Assembly (NCBI GenBank): GCA_024114885.1
Contig: CP099420.1
Location: forward strand, 3,224,001 to 3,288,000
Source of the DNA: Septoria linicola
Taxonomy: Eukaryota; Ascomycota; Dothideomycetes; Mycosphaerellales; Mycosphaerellaceae
DNA: 64,000 nt
Direction: 5' to 3'
Shown: piece after piece, positions 22,901 to 34,361 of the stretch
Numbering within the stretch: position 1 is the stretch's first letter
How the letters are laid out: each line of letters starts with the position of its first letter
Made by a program: the position numbers and the translations under genes
Notes under the pieces: generated by a model
What the model was told of the DNA's origin: nothing
What the model saw: only the letters and a program-made list of their open reading frames with translations
Databases searched by the model: none

Positions 22901-24541
22901 ATACTTCCAGAACGAATGTGTGCTGCGTTCGGAAGTTAGTCAGATCTTGGTAGGCATTCCCACTACTGGATTGCTTCGATCGATGCCTTTTGATTAAAAC
23001 GTTTCGTTGCAGCCAGGTCGTGCCACCAAACAATCGCTTCGTTGGGAACATTGTGCTGACTCGCACAGTGGACGCTGCGACTGGGCTATCCCACAACACT
23101 TCCTCTGTGTACATGAGCATGTACGGCCCGAGACCCGAGAGCCTACGATGCTGCTGAACATCGGGAATGCAAGAGGATGCAGAAATAGCGTAGACGATTG
23201 CTGACAACACAAGAACGTCGTGAGCAGACGTCACTTTACATGCAGCCACCCGTGGATCATATCCGGCCCGCATCAATGCTTCTGACTAGGTCGGACAGCG
23301 AGTAGTATTATTGCATAGCTGCTGTTGCAGAGCTGCAAATATATCGGAAATGTGGTGGTATCTGTATATTTGTTGTTGAAGCATTTGGTGGGGGTGGATG
23401 AAGTGCTCCTCGAGCAGGCTTGAGCTGAAACATTCGCTTCACGGTCCCGTTATGTCCCCTGCAGGTGTGCCTGTATGATCGACGGCTCTCATGCAGACAG
23501 CAGTCCCACGAGTGGCTCTGGCGCGAGTGATCTTGCTGTTGTGCCAAAGAAGGTCGCTGTGCTCGCAGTACTGTGAGTATCCTTGGAGTGGATACCCTCA
23601 TTTAACCATCTTGTGGCCGGTAGCGCCTAAGACAAGGCAGCGGTTGCTGGTGGTGGTACAGACTCCAGTTGTCAACGCCACGCGATCTGTGCGTTACTGC
23701 GGTCTGGTGTGTCGACTCGTAGGCCGTAAGCAGGGAAAGCAGGAAGATCTGCAGGTCTCGACTTACTCACGATCGCATATCAACACAGACTGCGCAACCA
23801 TCCCTTGTCAGCCTCACGGGAAGCCGCATCGTATCCGAGTCGGCGCCGGCCAACCCGCAACAGAGAGCGGACTGTTGTCACCTTGCTTTGACTCTGTCAG
23901 TCTGCACGGAGCCCTGGCATGGAGCAAGAGTGTGTGCTGTCAGCCAGTCAATGTTGGTTGGAGTGGGTGCCCAGTACAAACGTGCAGCAAGACTCATCAC
24001 AACCAGAGGAAGGTCTGCCACTTTACGGGAGCGTTGCCGGGCGGTTACGATGAGAAGAAATGTAGGCGAGTCAGTCCTCCAGAAGCAGAGAACCTTGTCA
24101 TGCCCATGTCCTGGCCGCTAGTCTAGTCTAGTCTTCTCATCCCGAAGCCGTCCTTCAGACGCTGAAACACGGCCTCTTCCCTTCTTGTTTCATCAAGACT
24201 TCCTTCCCTCACGCTACCTGCTCTGGCCGCTCTATACCATCAACCCAATCCACTTCCTCCAGCTTCAAAGAGCTTCATATTTGCGCGCGCAGAGGCCGGT
24301 CCTCTCCCTCCATTCGTTCTACGCCGGCCGCAAGCTTCTCCCTCTACAACACAGCGTGCATCTCCCAAACACGCTACACGCTTCGACCGATTGCAAGGCC
24401 TGGTGTCGTTGCTCGTCGTCTCGTCCCCCAACAGCAGATCAAACAACATCTTCAACCGACGTTTGAGATTGAGGTCATCTTGCTCCAGCTCGTTGTGCCC
24501 TCATCCGCGCCTGGCCCCGCCGACACGTCCACCACGCGGCC
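19958..24541. other. Long divergent intergenic region between striatin and STE12
   Basis: About 4.6 kb lies between two genes read outward. The stretch next to 24541 (about 24120-24541) is pyrimidine-rich and looks like the STE12 leader. The largest frames are 22749-23276 on -, which has a hydrophobic stretch followed by SSCIPD, and 23491-24126 on + (211 codons, Cys/Arg-rich). Neither shows a recognisable domain or a supported exon structure, so I call neither a gene. A non-coding transcript or long promoter is possible. Confidence 0.5.
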
Positions 24542-26843
24542 ATGTATCCCTCCCACCAGCATCCTTCTATGCCACCGCCGCAAGCGCGTACGGTGGCTCC
24601 AGAAACCTTCTTGCTTGATCAAGAAGCGCACTCTAGCCTACCGCAGGATTCGGTAGTCGCGCTGCAGCAGGTGGACAATCGTATGTGCTGACCGCGGTTC
24701 TCACAATGCGACCGCGCACGCGCCCAGTCGCATAGGCTGACCATGATGCAGTGAAATACTTTCTCATCTCTGCGCCTGTAGACTGGAGTCAGGATCAATA
24801 CATTAGGCGATTTCTGCTGCCCACTGGCGAATATGTCTCCTGCGTGTTATGGTGCGTTCGCAATGCTGCAATCCGCGTGTAGCTGCTGGAGTCCGCTATT
24901 AACATCTGGTTAGGAACAATCTTTTCCACATCTCAGGCACTGACATTGTGCGATGCTTATCCTTCCGCTTTCAAGCCTTTGGTCGTCCTGTTAAGAACAC
25001 CAAGAAGTTTGAAGAAGGCATCTTCTCTGATCTACGCAATCTCAAATCTGGAACCGATGCCTCGCTTGAAGAACCAAAGAGTCCTTTTCTCGACTTTTTG
25101 TACAAGAACAATTGCATCCGCACGCAGAAGAAGCAGAAGGTGTTCTATTGGTACAGCGTGCCGCACGACCGCCTCTTCCTCGATGCATTGGAGCGCGACC
25201 TGAAGCGAGAGAAGATGGGCCAGGAAGCAACAACCGTTGCTGTCAGCGAGCCAGCACTGTCCTTCGAGTTCGATGCTTCCGTCTCCTTGTTCGAGCAGCT
25301 CACCAAGGCCCAGCAAAACAACCAATCGACCTTCAACGCTCAGTCGTCTTCGATGCCACCATCGCACTCTACCTCGCCGGTTCTGCGCGCAACAGACTCG
25401 ATGCCACCCCCGCAGATGATCCCACAGCAGCCACTTACCCCAACCTCAATGTCACAGCAATTGACACAGAACATGCAACATGACATGCATTCAGAACATA
25501 TGCAGCATGTCCCGGCATATCCGATGGCCATGCCCCCAATGCCATCGCAGATTCAGAAGACGCGGGAACAGTCAATGGGTCCGGGTTTTGATCGCAACGG
25601 CGTTCCGATTTCGCAAGCTGGACACAGGCATAGCTCAATGCCAGCATACATGGAGTACTCGCCTGCGCCTTCTTTTGTATCGTCGCACTTCGAAGACTAC
25701 AGCCAGCGTGGGTTGTCTTTTGAGCCACTTACACCACCGCAACATTCTGTTGGCATGCCCGCTGAACCTACCTACATCGCCAACGAGGATACTGGATTGT
25801 ATGCAGCAATTCCGGATGTTGGCCTGCAGCAGCCGTTCAATCCGCTCATATCGGTACCGCCGAATCTCGCAGGCGCCCACTATCCATCGATGAATCGACA
25901 ATACCAACCACAACAGGTATACTCCGTCCTGGAAGGCTCGCCAACATACAAACAGCGTCGTCGTCGATCTTCTCTGACGAACAATGCAGTAGGAGCCGCT
26001 GTGACATCAGCTGGTGGCGCTTCCACGACTCATGCCTACGCGCATGCGGTGCACCGACCGAGCGATCTTCGTCGATCAATGTCCACATCAGTCCAGCCAC
26101 AGGCTATACCAGAAGGGCAAGAAGTGTCTTACAATGATTCCCCAGCGAGCATGCACACCGCACAACAACCAGGATCCATCATGGGTGATCATCGAGAGCT
26201 TATGGACCTTTCACGTCACAGCACACCTTCTCAGGCGGTGGAAGGAGCTCACGATGAGCACAGAGCGCACCGGCAAGTCAGCCAGATGCAACATGAAGAT
26301 TATTCCAACTACAGCCACAGCCCAAATCACGACTATAGGCACCGTCCTGCCATGCATCATCACGCCGTGCAGCGCACAGCCAATGGTGTCTTCAGGAGAG
26401 CACGATCGGCCACCATCAGCGAACTGGGACCATACCCTCACAAGAGTCACTCGTGTCCCATACCCATGTGTGGACGCCTTTTCAAACGCTTAGAACATCT
26501 CAAGCGCCATGTCCGCACACACACCCAGGAACGACCATACTTGTGCCCATTGTGTAACAAGGCTTTCTCGAGATCAGACAATCTGGCCCAACATCGTCGC
26601 ACACACGAGACGAGCGCCGATGGCTCGGCGCCTTCTGAAGAGGAGATGGAGGAAGAGCGAGATGCATTGCACGATGCGACGGATGAACCAGACCCAATCG
26701 ACGAAGCTTCTTACCAGGCAATTGCTATGACCACGGGCACAGATCTGCCCGTTATGCCCACCCACGTCGACATGGGAATGGTTTCTCACAACGAGATGGC
26801 CCCTCCACAGATGGTCACGACTGGAAACGATTATCACCACTGA
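24542..26843 (+). CDS. STE12: Ste12 homeodomain-like transcription factor with C2H2 zinc fingers
   Basis: Exons 24542-24680, 24752-24851 and 24914-26843 encode 722 residues. The STE domain occupies about residues 45-170 (LKYFLISAPVDWSQDQYIRR, SFRFQAFGRPVKN, then QKVFYWYSVPHDRLFLDALE). It is followed by a long Gln/Met/Pro/Ser-rich region and, at about residues 592-645, two C2H2 fingers (CPIPMCGRLFKRLEHLKRH and CPLCNKAFSRSDNLAQHRR), the arrangement typical of filamentous fungi and absent from yeast Ste12. The family acts downstream of the Fus3/Kss1-type MAP kinase in mating, fruiting-body formation and, in pathogens, host penetration. Both introns lie inside the STE domain and have clean phases. 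The C-terminus after the fingers is acidic. Confidence 0.95.
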
Positions 26844-28525
26844 GAGCCTACTCTCGCGCTGGTACGACTAAAAGCGTTGCACCCAGCTGTTCCATTCCAA
26901 CAGCATATTTACGACTTTTGCATTGCAAGACCTTTTATTCTGGCTTTACTTCAACTAGACAGCTTATACGACTGCAGAAAGAGGACGCTTTGAGGCGCCG
27001 CAGTTGGAGCGCCGGGCATGACTGTATGATGAAGAGGCACCACGGTCGGTATTTGATTTAGCTTCTGTGCGTCGGTGTACCGTGCTGGCGGGGAGATGAG
27101 TCTCATTGATGCGCATTGTGGTTTGTTTTGCAGGGCATTTTGAGCGCGGCGAAGGTCTGGAGTAACTGTCACAGGCATCACCATACTACCAACGTTGGAA
27201 AAACACGGAAGCTACGCATTGCGACAGGACACAAGTTTGGATATGCTGTTGACGGCATCATCAACTTGTGCAGCCTCTAGTTAGCTACTACAATGGAAAT
27301 TGTCCAACGCCACTCGGGCACAGAATCCTCGTACTCTGCGCTCACTGTCATTGCGGAGCTGACTTGACGCTTCTCGCTTAACCGAGCACGTGACACGGAA
27401 CAGAGAATTGGGTTTGAACCTGAAACGCGTACAGCTTACTCCTGCGTCAGCCTCTGCGCCTCACTGCCAACCTCTTATTTGCAGAAAGCATCGTGCTATC
27501 GTGCTCGTCTTATTCGCAGCCCATTATGCATCGGACGGCTTCTAGGATTTCGACTGGGCAGCACGCACTTGTGTTCCTGTTTTCGACACGACAGAAGCAG
27601 GTCCAGATGCTGCTTCGCTATCTTCCTATCCAAGAATATCGTAATGCATCGAGGATGACAGCGATCGAGCATCGCCGTCGTCAGCTAACACGAACATAGT
27701 CTAGAACTCGGGCATCGACATCGTAAAGGCAGTTGACTGATCATGACAGCCTTTACGGCATAAATGCCGCTTCTTGCAAATGACACTATCCCGCATTCTG
27801 CACTATGCATCTGCCGGTTACAGGAGACGCTGCCGGGAGTGATGTGATCTGCCCACGTGCGCATTTCCACACCATCTGGCAGTTTTGCACCTGCCGCACG
27901 AAGCGGAAATTTGGCCATATCGCCTCGTGCGTGCGGGAACCAAGGTACGGCTTTCAGGCCACGTTCACTATGCATGCACCGAACATTGCGAGAACGCTCC
28001 GGGAAGTAGTCTGGGTTTGTATCATATGGCACGGGCGGACCGGAGTAGTCTGCGGAAATTTAAATGCGCTGCCACGCGATGCTGCGGTAGATAAGGCGCA
28101 ACGGCTGGATAGATTGTGTGGCTTGCTTCGGTGATCGAGAACGCTGATGAGAAGGCTTGCAGAGATGCTGGCCGATAGGTGCATACGATCTGTCCAATAG
28201 GGCTGATGCGGTGCCCACGGGGATGTGCTTTGGTGTGCCATGCCAGTAGCAGACACAAGCAAGAACTTCTGCTTGGTGTGCTGAGTAGATGCTCCATGCT
28301 GGCCTAGGCCTTGCTATCGGTCTCCTTGATAGCACGTCGAACACAGGTAGGTTGCCAGCTGGCAACTCGTATAGTCGCGATGTAGAACATCGACATCTTT
28401 CCTTGCTGATAGGACTGGCTTTCTGGTCCATGTCGGCGAGGCCAAATGAACAGCCAAGAGCTCAGTATGGAGGTAGCCTGTCCAGACACACTCTCTTTTC
28501 CTTCAACGCGACACGCTTCTTACTC
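26844..28525. other. Intergenic, 3' flanks of two convergent genes
   Basis: The stretch contains the STE12 3' region and about 1.5 kb with only short overlapping frames. I see no RNA gene or repeat. Confidence 0.5.
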
Positions 28526-28819
28526 TCATGCTGCATTGTGCCTGCTGACTCCATAGTGCACTCCCAAACCAACGCCCAATGCTATACCAATAATCGCCAA
28601 TGCAATGACAATCACAAGCAGCCACGAAGTCGTCCTTTTGGTCGACAAAAAATGTTCCTGCCCGACTTCGACATCTTGACCACTTGACAAGCTTGGCTCG
28701 AAGTCATGGCCGCTTCTGTTGGGATTAAACTCCGATTCCGCTATCATTGGTAAGATGAAAGTACGCTTCTGTGCTGGAGCAGGAGTAACGGCATCTTGGT
28801 CTTCATTATACAAAGCCAT
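28526..28819 (-). CDS. Small single-pass membrane protein, hypothetical
   Basis: The intronless frame encodes 97 residues, starting MALYNEDQDAVTPAP. A polar N-terminal part (about 65 residues, acidic, with KKR-free Ser/Glu stretches) is followed by the charged STKRTTSW, a strong hydrophobic helix (WLLVIVIALAIIGIALGVG, about residues 67-85), and a short tail ending SRHNAA. The positive charges just before the helix suggest a tail-anchored or type-II-like membrane protein with the N-terminus in the cytosol; this is inference. I do not recognise the family. The clean helix and sensible composition favour a real gene, but no intron or homologue supports it. Confidence 0.5.
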   Translation of the reverse strand: MALYNEDQDAVTPAPAQKRTFILPMIAESEFNPNRSGHDFEPSLSSGQDVEVGQEHFLSTKRTTSWLLVIVIALAIIGIALGVGLGVHYGVSRHNAA

Positions 28820-29335
28820 CTGGGCTCTTCAAATATTGAAACTTTTCTCCAATTTCTGTTCGAGAAAGGTCCCGGACCAACCTATGTACAAAACTCCCAA
28901 GCCAACAAAAATCAGCATGAAAGTGATCTACCGTCCACCCACGCATGCATCCATCCTCCACGTGCGCTGACGTTCAGCGTCGCACAAAAGCTGAAAGGCG
29001 CTCAAGCCCAAGTCGCACAAATTATCGCCTCGAGAGCACACGTATTGGAGGCGTGTCAAGCCAGCACTCCATTCCGGCCACGTGTAGTCAAGCATCGGTT
29101 GCAAGCTCAGTGCTGTGGTGCCGACGATGGCGCTGGCACAAAGCACGTTGGGGTGGCTCTCGGCGAGTGGGAGAGCGCCTGCTATTCGTAAGCTCGTCAT
29201 CTTTGGGGAGAGGTGAGCGCGTGAGAGGCCGTTTTGTGATCAAGAGTGCGGGTACGAGTGATGAGATGGGACGTTGTGGGTGTTCTTGATGACAGAGATT
29301 TCAGCGGCTACGTCTTTGCTACGTAGGAATGGTCA
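28820..29335. other. Intergenic, no supported gene
   Basis: About 500 bp upstream of the small membrane protein and downstream of the WDR70 gene. The overlapping frames on both strands show no recognisable domain. Confidence 0.5.
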
Positions 29336-31087
29336 TCACTGCTTTTGCTTCTTGTTAGCCGGCTCTTCATCCTCATCATCGCTTAGCTCCCTGTATAGCG
29401 TCTCTGGCTGCGTAGTCTTCCACGCATTTGTGAACATGGTGTCGTTCTTCGCCTTGTCTGCATACTTGAGCAGCGCCTCTCTCGGATCCTCGTCGCGAAG
29501 GCTGGAAAGTGGGATCTGCGACTTGATGTATTCCTCATCGGGATTGCCCTTGGCAAAAGGCGTGGTTTGCGGGATGTGTGGACGTCTCGGATCTCGTGAT
29601 CGACCAGAGGCTGTGAGACCGACTGTGGGGTGACGAGAGGCGTACGAGGCTGTGCTCGGAACCGCTCCTCCCGGCGTAATGATTGCGTCGCCTTGGATGC
29701 CGTTGGACAGGTCGGTTGTGAAGTTTGGATCGTCGTCAATGTGTCGACGTTTTGGTGCGCGAGACATGACTGTCTTAGCGCCATTGAATGAAGTGTTGGG
29801 GTTATAGAGGATGTGCGTCTCTGCGTTTGCTGAGCCAGTGATGATCTGGTTGAGCTTTGGATGCCACAGTACTGTGATCAGAGGCGAGCCTGCAGTCACT
29901 GGCGTGACCAATTCGGAATTGAGAGTGCCTGGATTGAGAATATGCAGGTTGCCCTCCTGCGAGCCAGTCAGGATGCTCGTCGAATTGGGTGAAAAGCGAA
30001 CGTTGCTTGTCGGGTATTGTGACGAGGTTGAGAGGTGGGAAATCGTGGTGACTGGCTGCTTGAATTTGCGAGTATCCCATAGCTTGATTGTGTCGTCGCC
30101 GCCTCGGGTAACAACCATGCGGCCTGCAGCGTCAATGTCGATGCCGCTCGTCCAGGTGTCGCGGGTGTGAGCATCCCTGATTTCTGCTGCTGGTCGAGAG
30201 TGAGGCCCCTCTCCACTCCACATCACTAAGCTTCCGTCGAGAGCGGCGCCCACAAGTAAGTTGTTCCCACCTTGCATAGGTGAGCCCCACGCAACAGCAG
30301 TCATTCGCGTTCGGCCTGCGGATCCTGCCGCACGCGACTTGTGTACGATGACTTGCTTTTGCTGGCGGGGATTATTGATGTCCCATATTCGAAGCGTGCT
30401 ATCTGTGCCGGCCGTCACGCATAGGTTTCTGTCGGTAGGATGCCAGCAGCCCGTCGTCACTTCGCTGATGTGTCCTTTGGTGTTGTGCATATCTCGCAAG
30501 TACATGTCGCCCTTGACAAACTCGCATATTGGCTCGCCATCTCTGCTTAGGATCTTTGCTTGTGGAAGCGCAGTCGCAACCAAAATATGCCCAGCAGATA
30601 GCGGGTTGAAGACGACCTGGCTGACGGGATGGTTTTCGACATTGGCCGAGGTCTTTGTAGCATTGGGATCAACAGACTTGAAGGCGCGTATCGTAGTCGG
30701 CGTCATGGACGCAAAATCATGGAATTTGAGAGTGCAGTCCATAGATCCTGTGATCAGTCTCCCACCAGATGGATCTATTGTTGCTGCTGTCACTGCGCGA
30801 TCATGCGTCTTGATGACCATTTCGTGCGATACGGGATACTCGTCGTCCTCATCGTCGCTGGCATCGTCGTCATCGTCGTCATCGTCGTCGTCGTCGTCCG
30901 AGTCATCGTCCTTCGCATCTCCTTTGGACTGCTCTGTGCGCTGCTGCTGACCTCCATTCGCGGGCCGCTTGCTCAAATCGACCTGCTTTTGGACATTTGC
31001 CTCTCGCGACTGCTTGCCAAAGGACGAAGTGCCCAAGAACTTCTGCAGCTCGTCGTCTTGCTCAATCTCGGGCTCTTGATCGTCCAT
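29336..31087 (-). CDS. wdr70: WD repeat-containing protein 70 (WDR70/GAD-1 family)
   Basis: The intronless gene encodes 583 residues. The N-terminus (MDDQEPEIEQDDELQKFLG) is followed by TSSFGKQ and an Asp run of about a dozen residues (near residues 65-80). WD40 repeats follow (HDRAVTAATIDPSGGRLITG, GHISEVTTGCWHPTDRN, IDAAGRMVVTRGGDDTIKLW), then a C-terminal region with DPRRPHIPQTTPFAKG and a basic end NKKQKQ. The block KGHISEVTTGCWHP and the order of repeats are characteristic of WDR70. In fission yeast and human cells the family is nuclear, associates with the RNF20/Bre1-type H2B ubiquitylation machinery and supports DNA double-strand-break processing. The gene lies divergent from the F-box-like gene. 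Confidence 0.9.
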   Translation of the reverse strand: MDDQEPEIEQDDELQKFLGTSSFGKQSREANVQKQVDLSKRPANGGQQQRTEQSKGDAKDDDSDDDDDDDDDDDDASDDEDDEYPVSHEMVIKTHDRAVTAATIDPSGGRLITGSMDCTLKFHDFASMTPTTIRAFKSVDPNATKTSANVENHPVSQVVFNPLSAGHILVATALPQAKILSRDGEPICEFVKGDMYLRDMHNTKGHISEVTTGCWHPTDRNLCVTAGTDSTLRIWDINNPRQQKQVIVHKSRAAGSAGRTRMTAVAWGSPMQGGNNLLVGAALDGSLVMWSGEGPHSRPAAEIRDAHTRDTWTSGIDIDAAGRMVVTRGGDDTIKLWDTRKFKQPVTTISHLSTSSQYPTSNVRFSPNSTSILTGSQEGNLHILNPGTLNSELVTPVTAGSPLITVLWHPKLNQIITGSANAETHILYNPNTSFNGAKTVMSRAPKRRHIDDDPNFTTDLSNGIQGDAIITPGGAVPSTASYASRHPTVGLTASGRSRDPRRPHIPQTTPFAKGNPDEEYIKSQIPLSSLRDEDPREALLKYADKAKNDTMFTNAWKTTQPETLYRELSDDEDEEPANKKQKQ

Positions 31088-32375
31088 TTTTGAGCGCGCA
31101 ATTTTGCTGTGGGATGAGGATGACAGGAAGCAGGAAGCGCAAAGGGACGCTGCACTTACGCTGGCTGGCGTCTACAAGCTGGATCGCGGCTTCAGAATTG
31201 TGCGCCGACAACGACTACTGCTCGGAAATGCCTTGTGGTGCATTGAGATGAGATGGAAGAGAACCCGTGTGGTACAGCTACATCATCAGCCGCCAAAAAG
31301 CGGGAATGCTCTGTACTTCACTTCTCCCTCAATTTCCAAACCGTCCCCTGTTTCCCATCGTGTTTGGCAAAAACGTGCCAAAATTGACATGCACCTCTCC
31401 CATTCCAATATTGCAAAGACTGCAAGACACTATGCGCACTCTTGGAGCCGAGAAGAATGCATCGTGAATCAAGGAAATCCTCTCGCGCTCACACAGAAGA
31501 ATCTATCGAGCATCCAGAACCGTGGCTACCTAGCAGCGAGCCAGACGCATCGGCGGCAGCACCTTGACCTTGCTAGAAGAGCAGGTCGGCTTACTCATGG
31601 ACGTTCTTGCGGTCGCGTGAGCACACAGCTGTGATGCGGGAAATGCAAACCCACTGGGGAAGGAGTCATGCTCCGACGGCGCGCAGAATGCGCATCAATA
31701 AAACAGTGAGGAACTCTGCTTCAGCCCACCAACCTCTCGCGTCCTGCTTGACAGCACATCGAAATCTGAATGCGGTCTAGTCAGTAGTGAGTGTGGTCGT
31801 CTGCTACTGATCCATCAGTGCCAGAGTCGGCGAACAACAGGCCGCGTCGCGACAGCCCAATCAGAGTAACTGGTCATACAGTCTGTATTCGCTAGGCACG
31901 AATCAGAGATCCAATCTCAATGCCATAGGGCCTGGGTAAGGGTCGGAACGAAAGCGCGCTTGCTCACCCGTGTGACTTGCACAGCGTGTGCAAACTTGGC
32001 GCCTCAGGACTGTCCATAAGTCCCGGGCGCACAGCTGTTTTATTCTTCCTTCTCTCCTTCCTTCTTTCCTTCGTGTGATTAAACTGACCATGTAGCGACA
32101 TTCCCTTCCGTACACAAGCCTGCCCGAAATTTGGAGCTTCAGAAGTAAGACCTTCACACTCTGAAGTGACTTGGCTGACCTACTCAGAAAAGCATCAAAT
32201 ATACTCCTTTGCGTGGCATCCATCATACCGCTCACTTTCCCGCTCAGCGCATCGATCGCGACGAGCCCCTCATTACCTTCTCCAGCAACATCATCACTTT
32301 TGTACAGCTGCATAGAGCTTCAGTGCTTCAGCCTCCTTAGGTCAGCGTGAGATTGCTACGCGCCAGATCGACGAG
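31088..32375. other. Divergent intergenic region, WDR70 and F-box-like gene
   Basis: About 1.3 kb, presumably holding both promoters. The T/C-rich tract near 32041-32070 could belong to the leader of the + gene. The frame 31104-31634 on + has no recognisable domain. The real N-terminus of the F-box-like gene may begin here (see that entry). Confidence 0.5.
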
Positions 32376-34082
32376 ATGTGTCTCCCCTGCGATCTCGGAT
32401 TGTTGCGCCCTGGCGATCACAGATATTCTCATCATCCTGCGAACAGGCCCGGCTCGAGAGGACACGCTGCTTATCGTGCTTTCCAACAGTACGAAATCGT
32501 ACAGGGTACCCTATGCTGGTTGGCATTGTTCGAGGCTCCCAAATCGATGTTCACGCAGCCTGTCAACTGTCTGTTCACTCGACGGCAGATCAATCGGGAG
32601 TTCAAAAGAGTCATTAACATATCTCCTGAACTGCAAAGACTAATGTTCTTGCGACAGCCGCGCCAAAGTCTGGGTCCATGGGACTATCTGCTCAGTCCCC
32701 TCTGTTCCTTCTTTGACATACCTTATTCGCTGGCTAGACCGCCTGGAGCTCAATTCTGGATGCCACCAATTCGTGGGTACGATGAGCAGCTTCACCGCGC
32801 AGACCACGAGCGGCTTTTGAAAGGTCATGCGGATGCTGAGGAGCAAGATCGTACTCGTGCGCTTCGCAAATCGCCTTTCTTGGGACCTCCAGGGCAACGA
32901 TTTTTCGCGCATCCTAACGCATCATGGCGGAAGATCAAACTTGCCAGGTCGAGCCACAATCCTGCCGGTCGCATTACTCTCGTGCAGCCAATTTGGACGA
33001 GGCCACCTCGGTATTCTGGAGATAGCCCTGTTGGATACTTTATGTACATTCAGCTCGACCTAGATGGTACTCTGGGCGACTTGTACAGATATTATGATGA
33101 GGTCTTTACACGTACCCACGCGCAACATCATACTCTCCAGAATCTCGCCAACAGACACGCAAACTTTTCGCCAACAGGTATGGAGGACCGTATGGGCGAT
33201 GAGGGCCCAACACAAGGTAGCTTGGCATTGCAGCATCACAGCGCGCAGGTAATGCCAACCACTCTGCCTACCGGCTTCCATTCGATGTGGCACGGATCCC
33301 AAGCAGGTACGTTGTTGCCCAACCATCAGTTCCAGAACGTAGTCTCGACGGCGTCATGGCTCGACTTCCCGGCAGCAGCAGGAGGGTACATTCACTCCGG
33401 CAACATGTATACCAAAGGCCAAGAAAGCAATCACTTTGGTAGACATGCACCGATTCCTCTGTCTGGGCCTATCCGTAACTCTCCATTTCCTGCTCATTCT
33501 CCAGGCCCTCACTTCGCCAATCAACAGACACATCGATTCATTGAACAGGCGAGCGGTCACGTCGGTTCGTGCCCAGATGTTGCTCAATACCAGGTGGAAG
33601 GCATGTTTCACAAGACAAGTAGTGATACATTCGTCCACGGATCAGAAGGCAATGTCGATGTCTCCCTGGTGGACGCTTCCAATTGGGACCTAAGCTCATT
33701 TCCAAGCGGCGACTCGAGCACAGGTGGAAGCTTCTCCGGGAGCAGGACTCAGGATCAAGGTGACGAAGCGGACGGACTGGACTCCAACCTGGGCAATGAC
33801 AGTTCACAGGATTTCAATCTGGAAATGTTCGATACCCAGACAGGATTCGACGCCGCTGTTACCGGATATGTCGATACACAGCCCGCACCTGCGATGGATC
33901 CCTCTCAGCACAGCGCGCAAGACTACGTGCAGACCGGCTCCGATACTCTCGCTCAAGAGTTCCCGAGCTCATGCTCTGATGTCAGTATGTTCGCGGATGC
34001 GGATTGGACCACATTCGACAATCCGCTTTTCGATAACATGGGCTTTCAGTTCAGCGACCAACAGCATGAGAGTTGGGCATAG
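32376..34082 (+). CDS. F-box-like protein with acidic, aromatic-rich C-terminal tail
   Basis: The long frame encodes up to 568 residues. At about residues 70-115 it reads INREFKRVINISPELQRLMF followed by LRQP, which resembles the second half of the divergent F-box region common in Dothideomycete proteins (normally Arg-Val-Cys-Arg-x-Trp... SPxLQRxLF). The first half of an F-box is not evident in this frame. An alternative upstream exon in another frame (near 32395-32480, LAITDILII) spliced to the CGGCAG acceptor before ATCAATCGG at 32589 would look more F-box-like, so the N-terminus is uncertain. From about residue 280 the protein is low-complexity, and the last 120 residues are rich in Asp, Ser, Phe and Trp, like an activation domain. 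The stop is at 34080-34082. Confidence 0.65.
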   Translation: MCLPCDLGLLRPGDHRYSHHPANRPGSRGHAAYRAFQQYEIVQGTLCWLALFEAPKSMFTQPVNCLFTRRQINREFKRVINISPELQRLMFLRQPRQSLGPWDYLLSPLCSFFDIPYSLARPPGAQFWMPPIRGYDEQLHRADHERLLKGHADAEEQDRTRALRKSPFLGPPGQRFFAHPNASWRKIKLARSSHNPAGRITLVQPIWTRPPRYSGDSPVGYFMYIQLDLDGTLGDLYRYYDEVFTRTHAQHHTLQNLANRHANFSPTGMEDRMGDEGPTQGSLALQHHSAQVMPTTLPTGFHSMWHGSQAGTLLPNHQFQNVVSTASWLDFPAAAGGYIHSGNMYTKGQESNHFGRHAPIPLSGPIRNSPFPAHSPGPHFANQQTHRFIEQASGHVGSCPDVAQYQVEGMFHKTSSDTFVHGSEGNVDVSLVDASNWDLSSFPSGDSSTGGSFSGSRTQDQGDEADGLDSNLGNDSSQDFNLEMFDTQTGFDAAVTGYVDTQPAPAMDPSQHSAQDYVQTGSDTLAQEFPSSCSDVSMFADADWTTFDNPLFDNMGFQFSDQQHESWA

Positions 34083-34361
34083 CGCGTGGTGTTGCATTGC
34101 CGATTAGCAGAGTGGAGTTCACATGTAAAAGGCCATGAGGGTAAGCATGACGGGCGCAGTGATTGGATTTCTGAAGTTTGTTTACGTTCTAAGAGCGTGT
34201 CGGCACTACAACTGGGAAGTGCCATCTTTCTTTCTCACACATACAAAAAGTAACAGGCGTTAGGGGAGTTTCAATGTATGCTAGTTCGTGAACGAGAAAT
34301 GACACTTGATAGCAATGAACACCCTCGTCCTCCCCATTCACAGCCTGAGTCGTGAAAAACC

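Noticed and set aside
23491..24126. 211-codon + frame upstream of STE12
   Set aside because: It is rich in Cys, Arg, His and Gln without any domain, sits in a probable promoter/leader region and has no supporting exon pattern.
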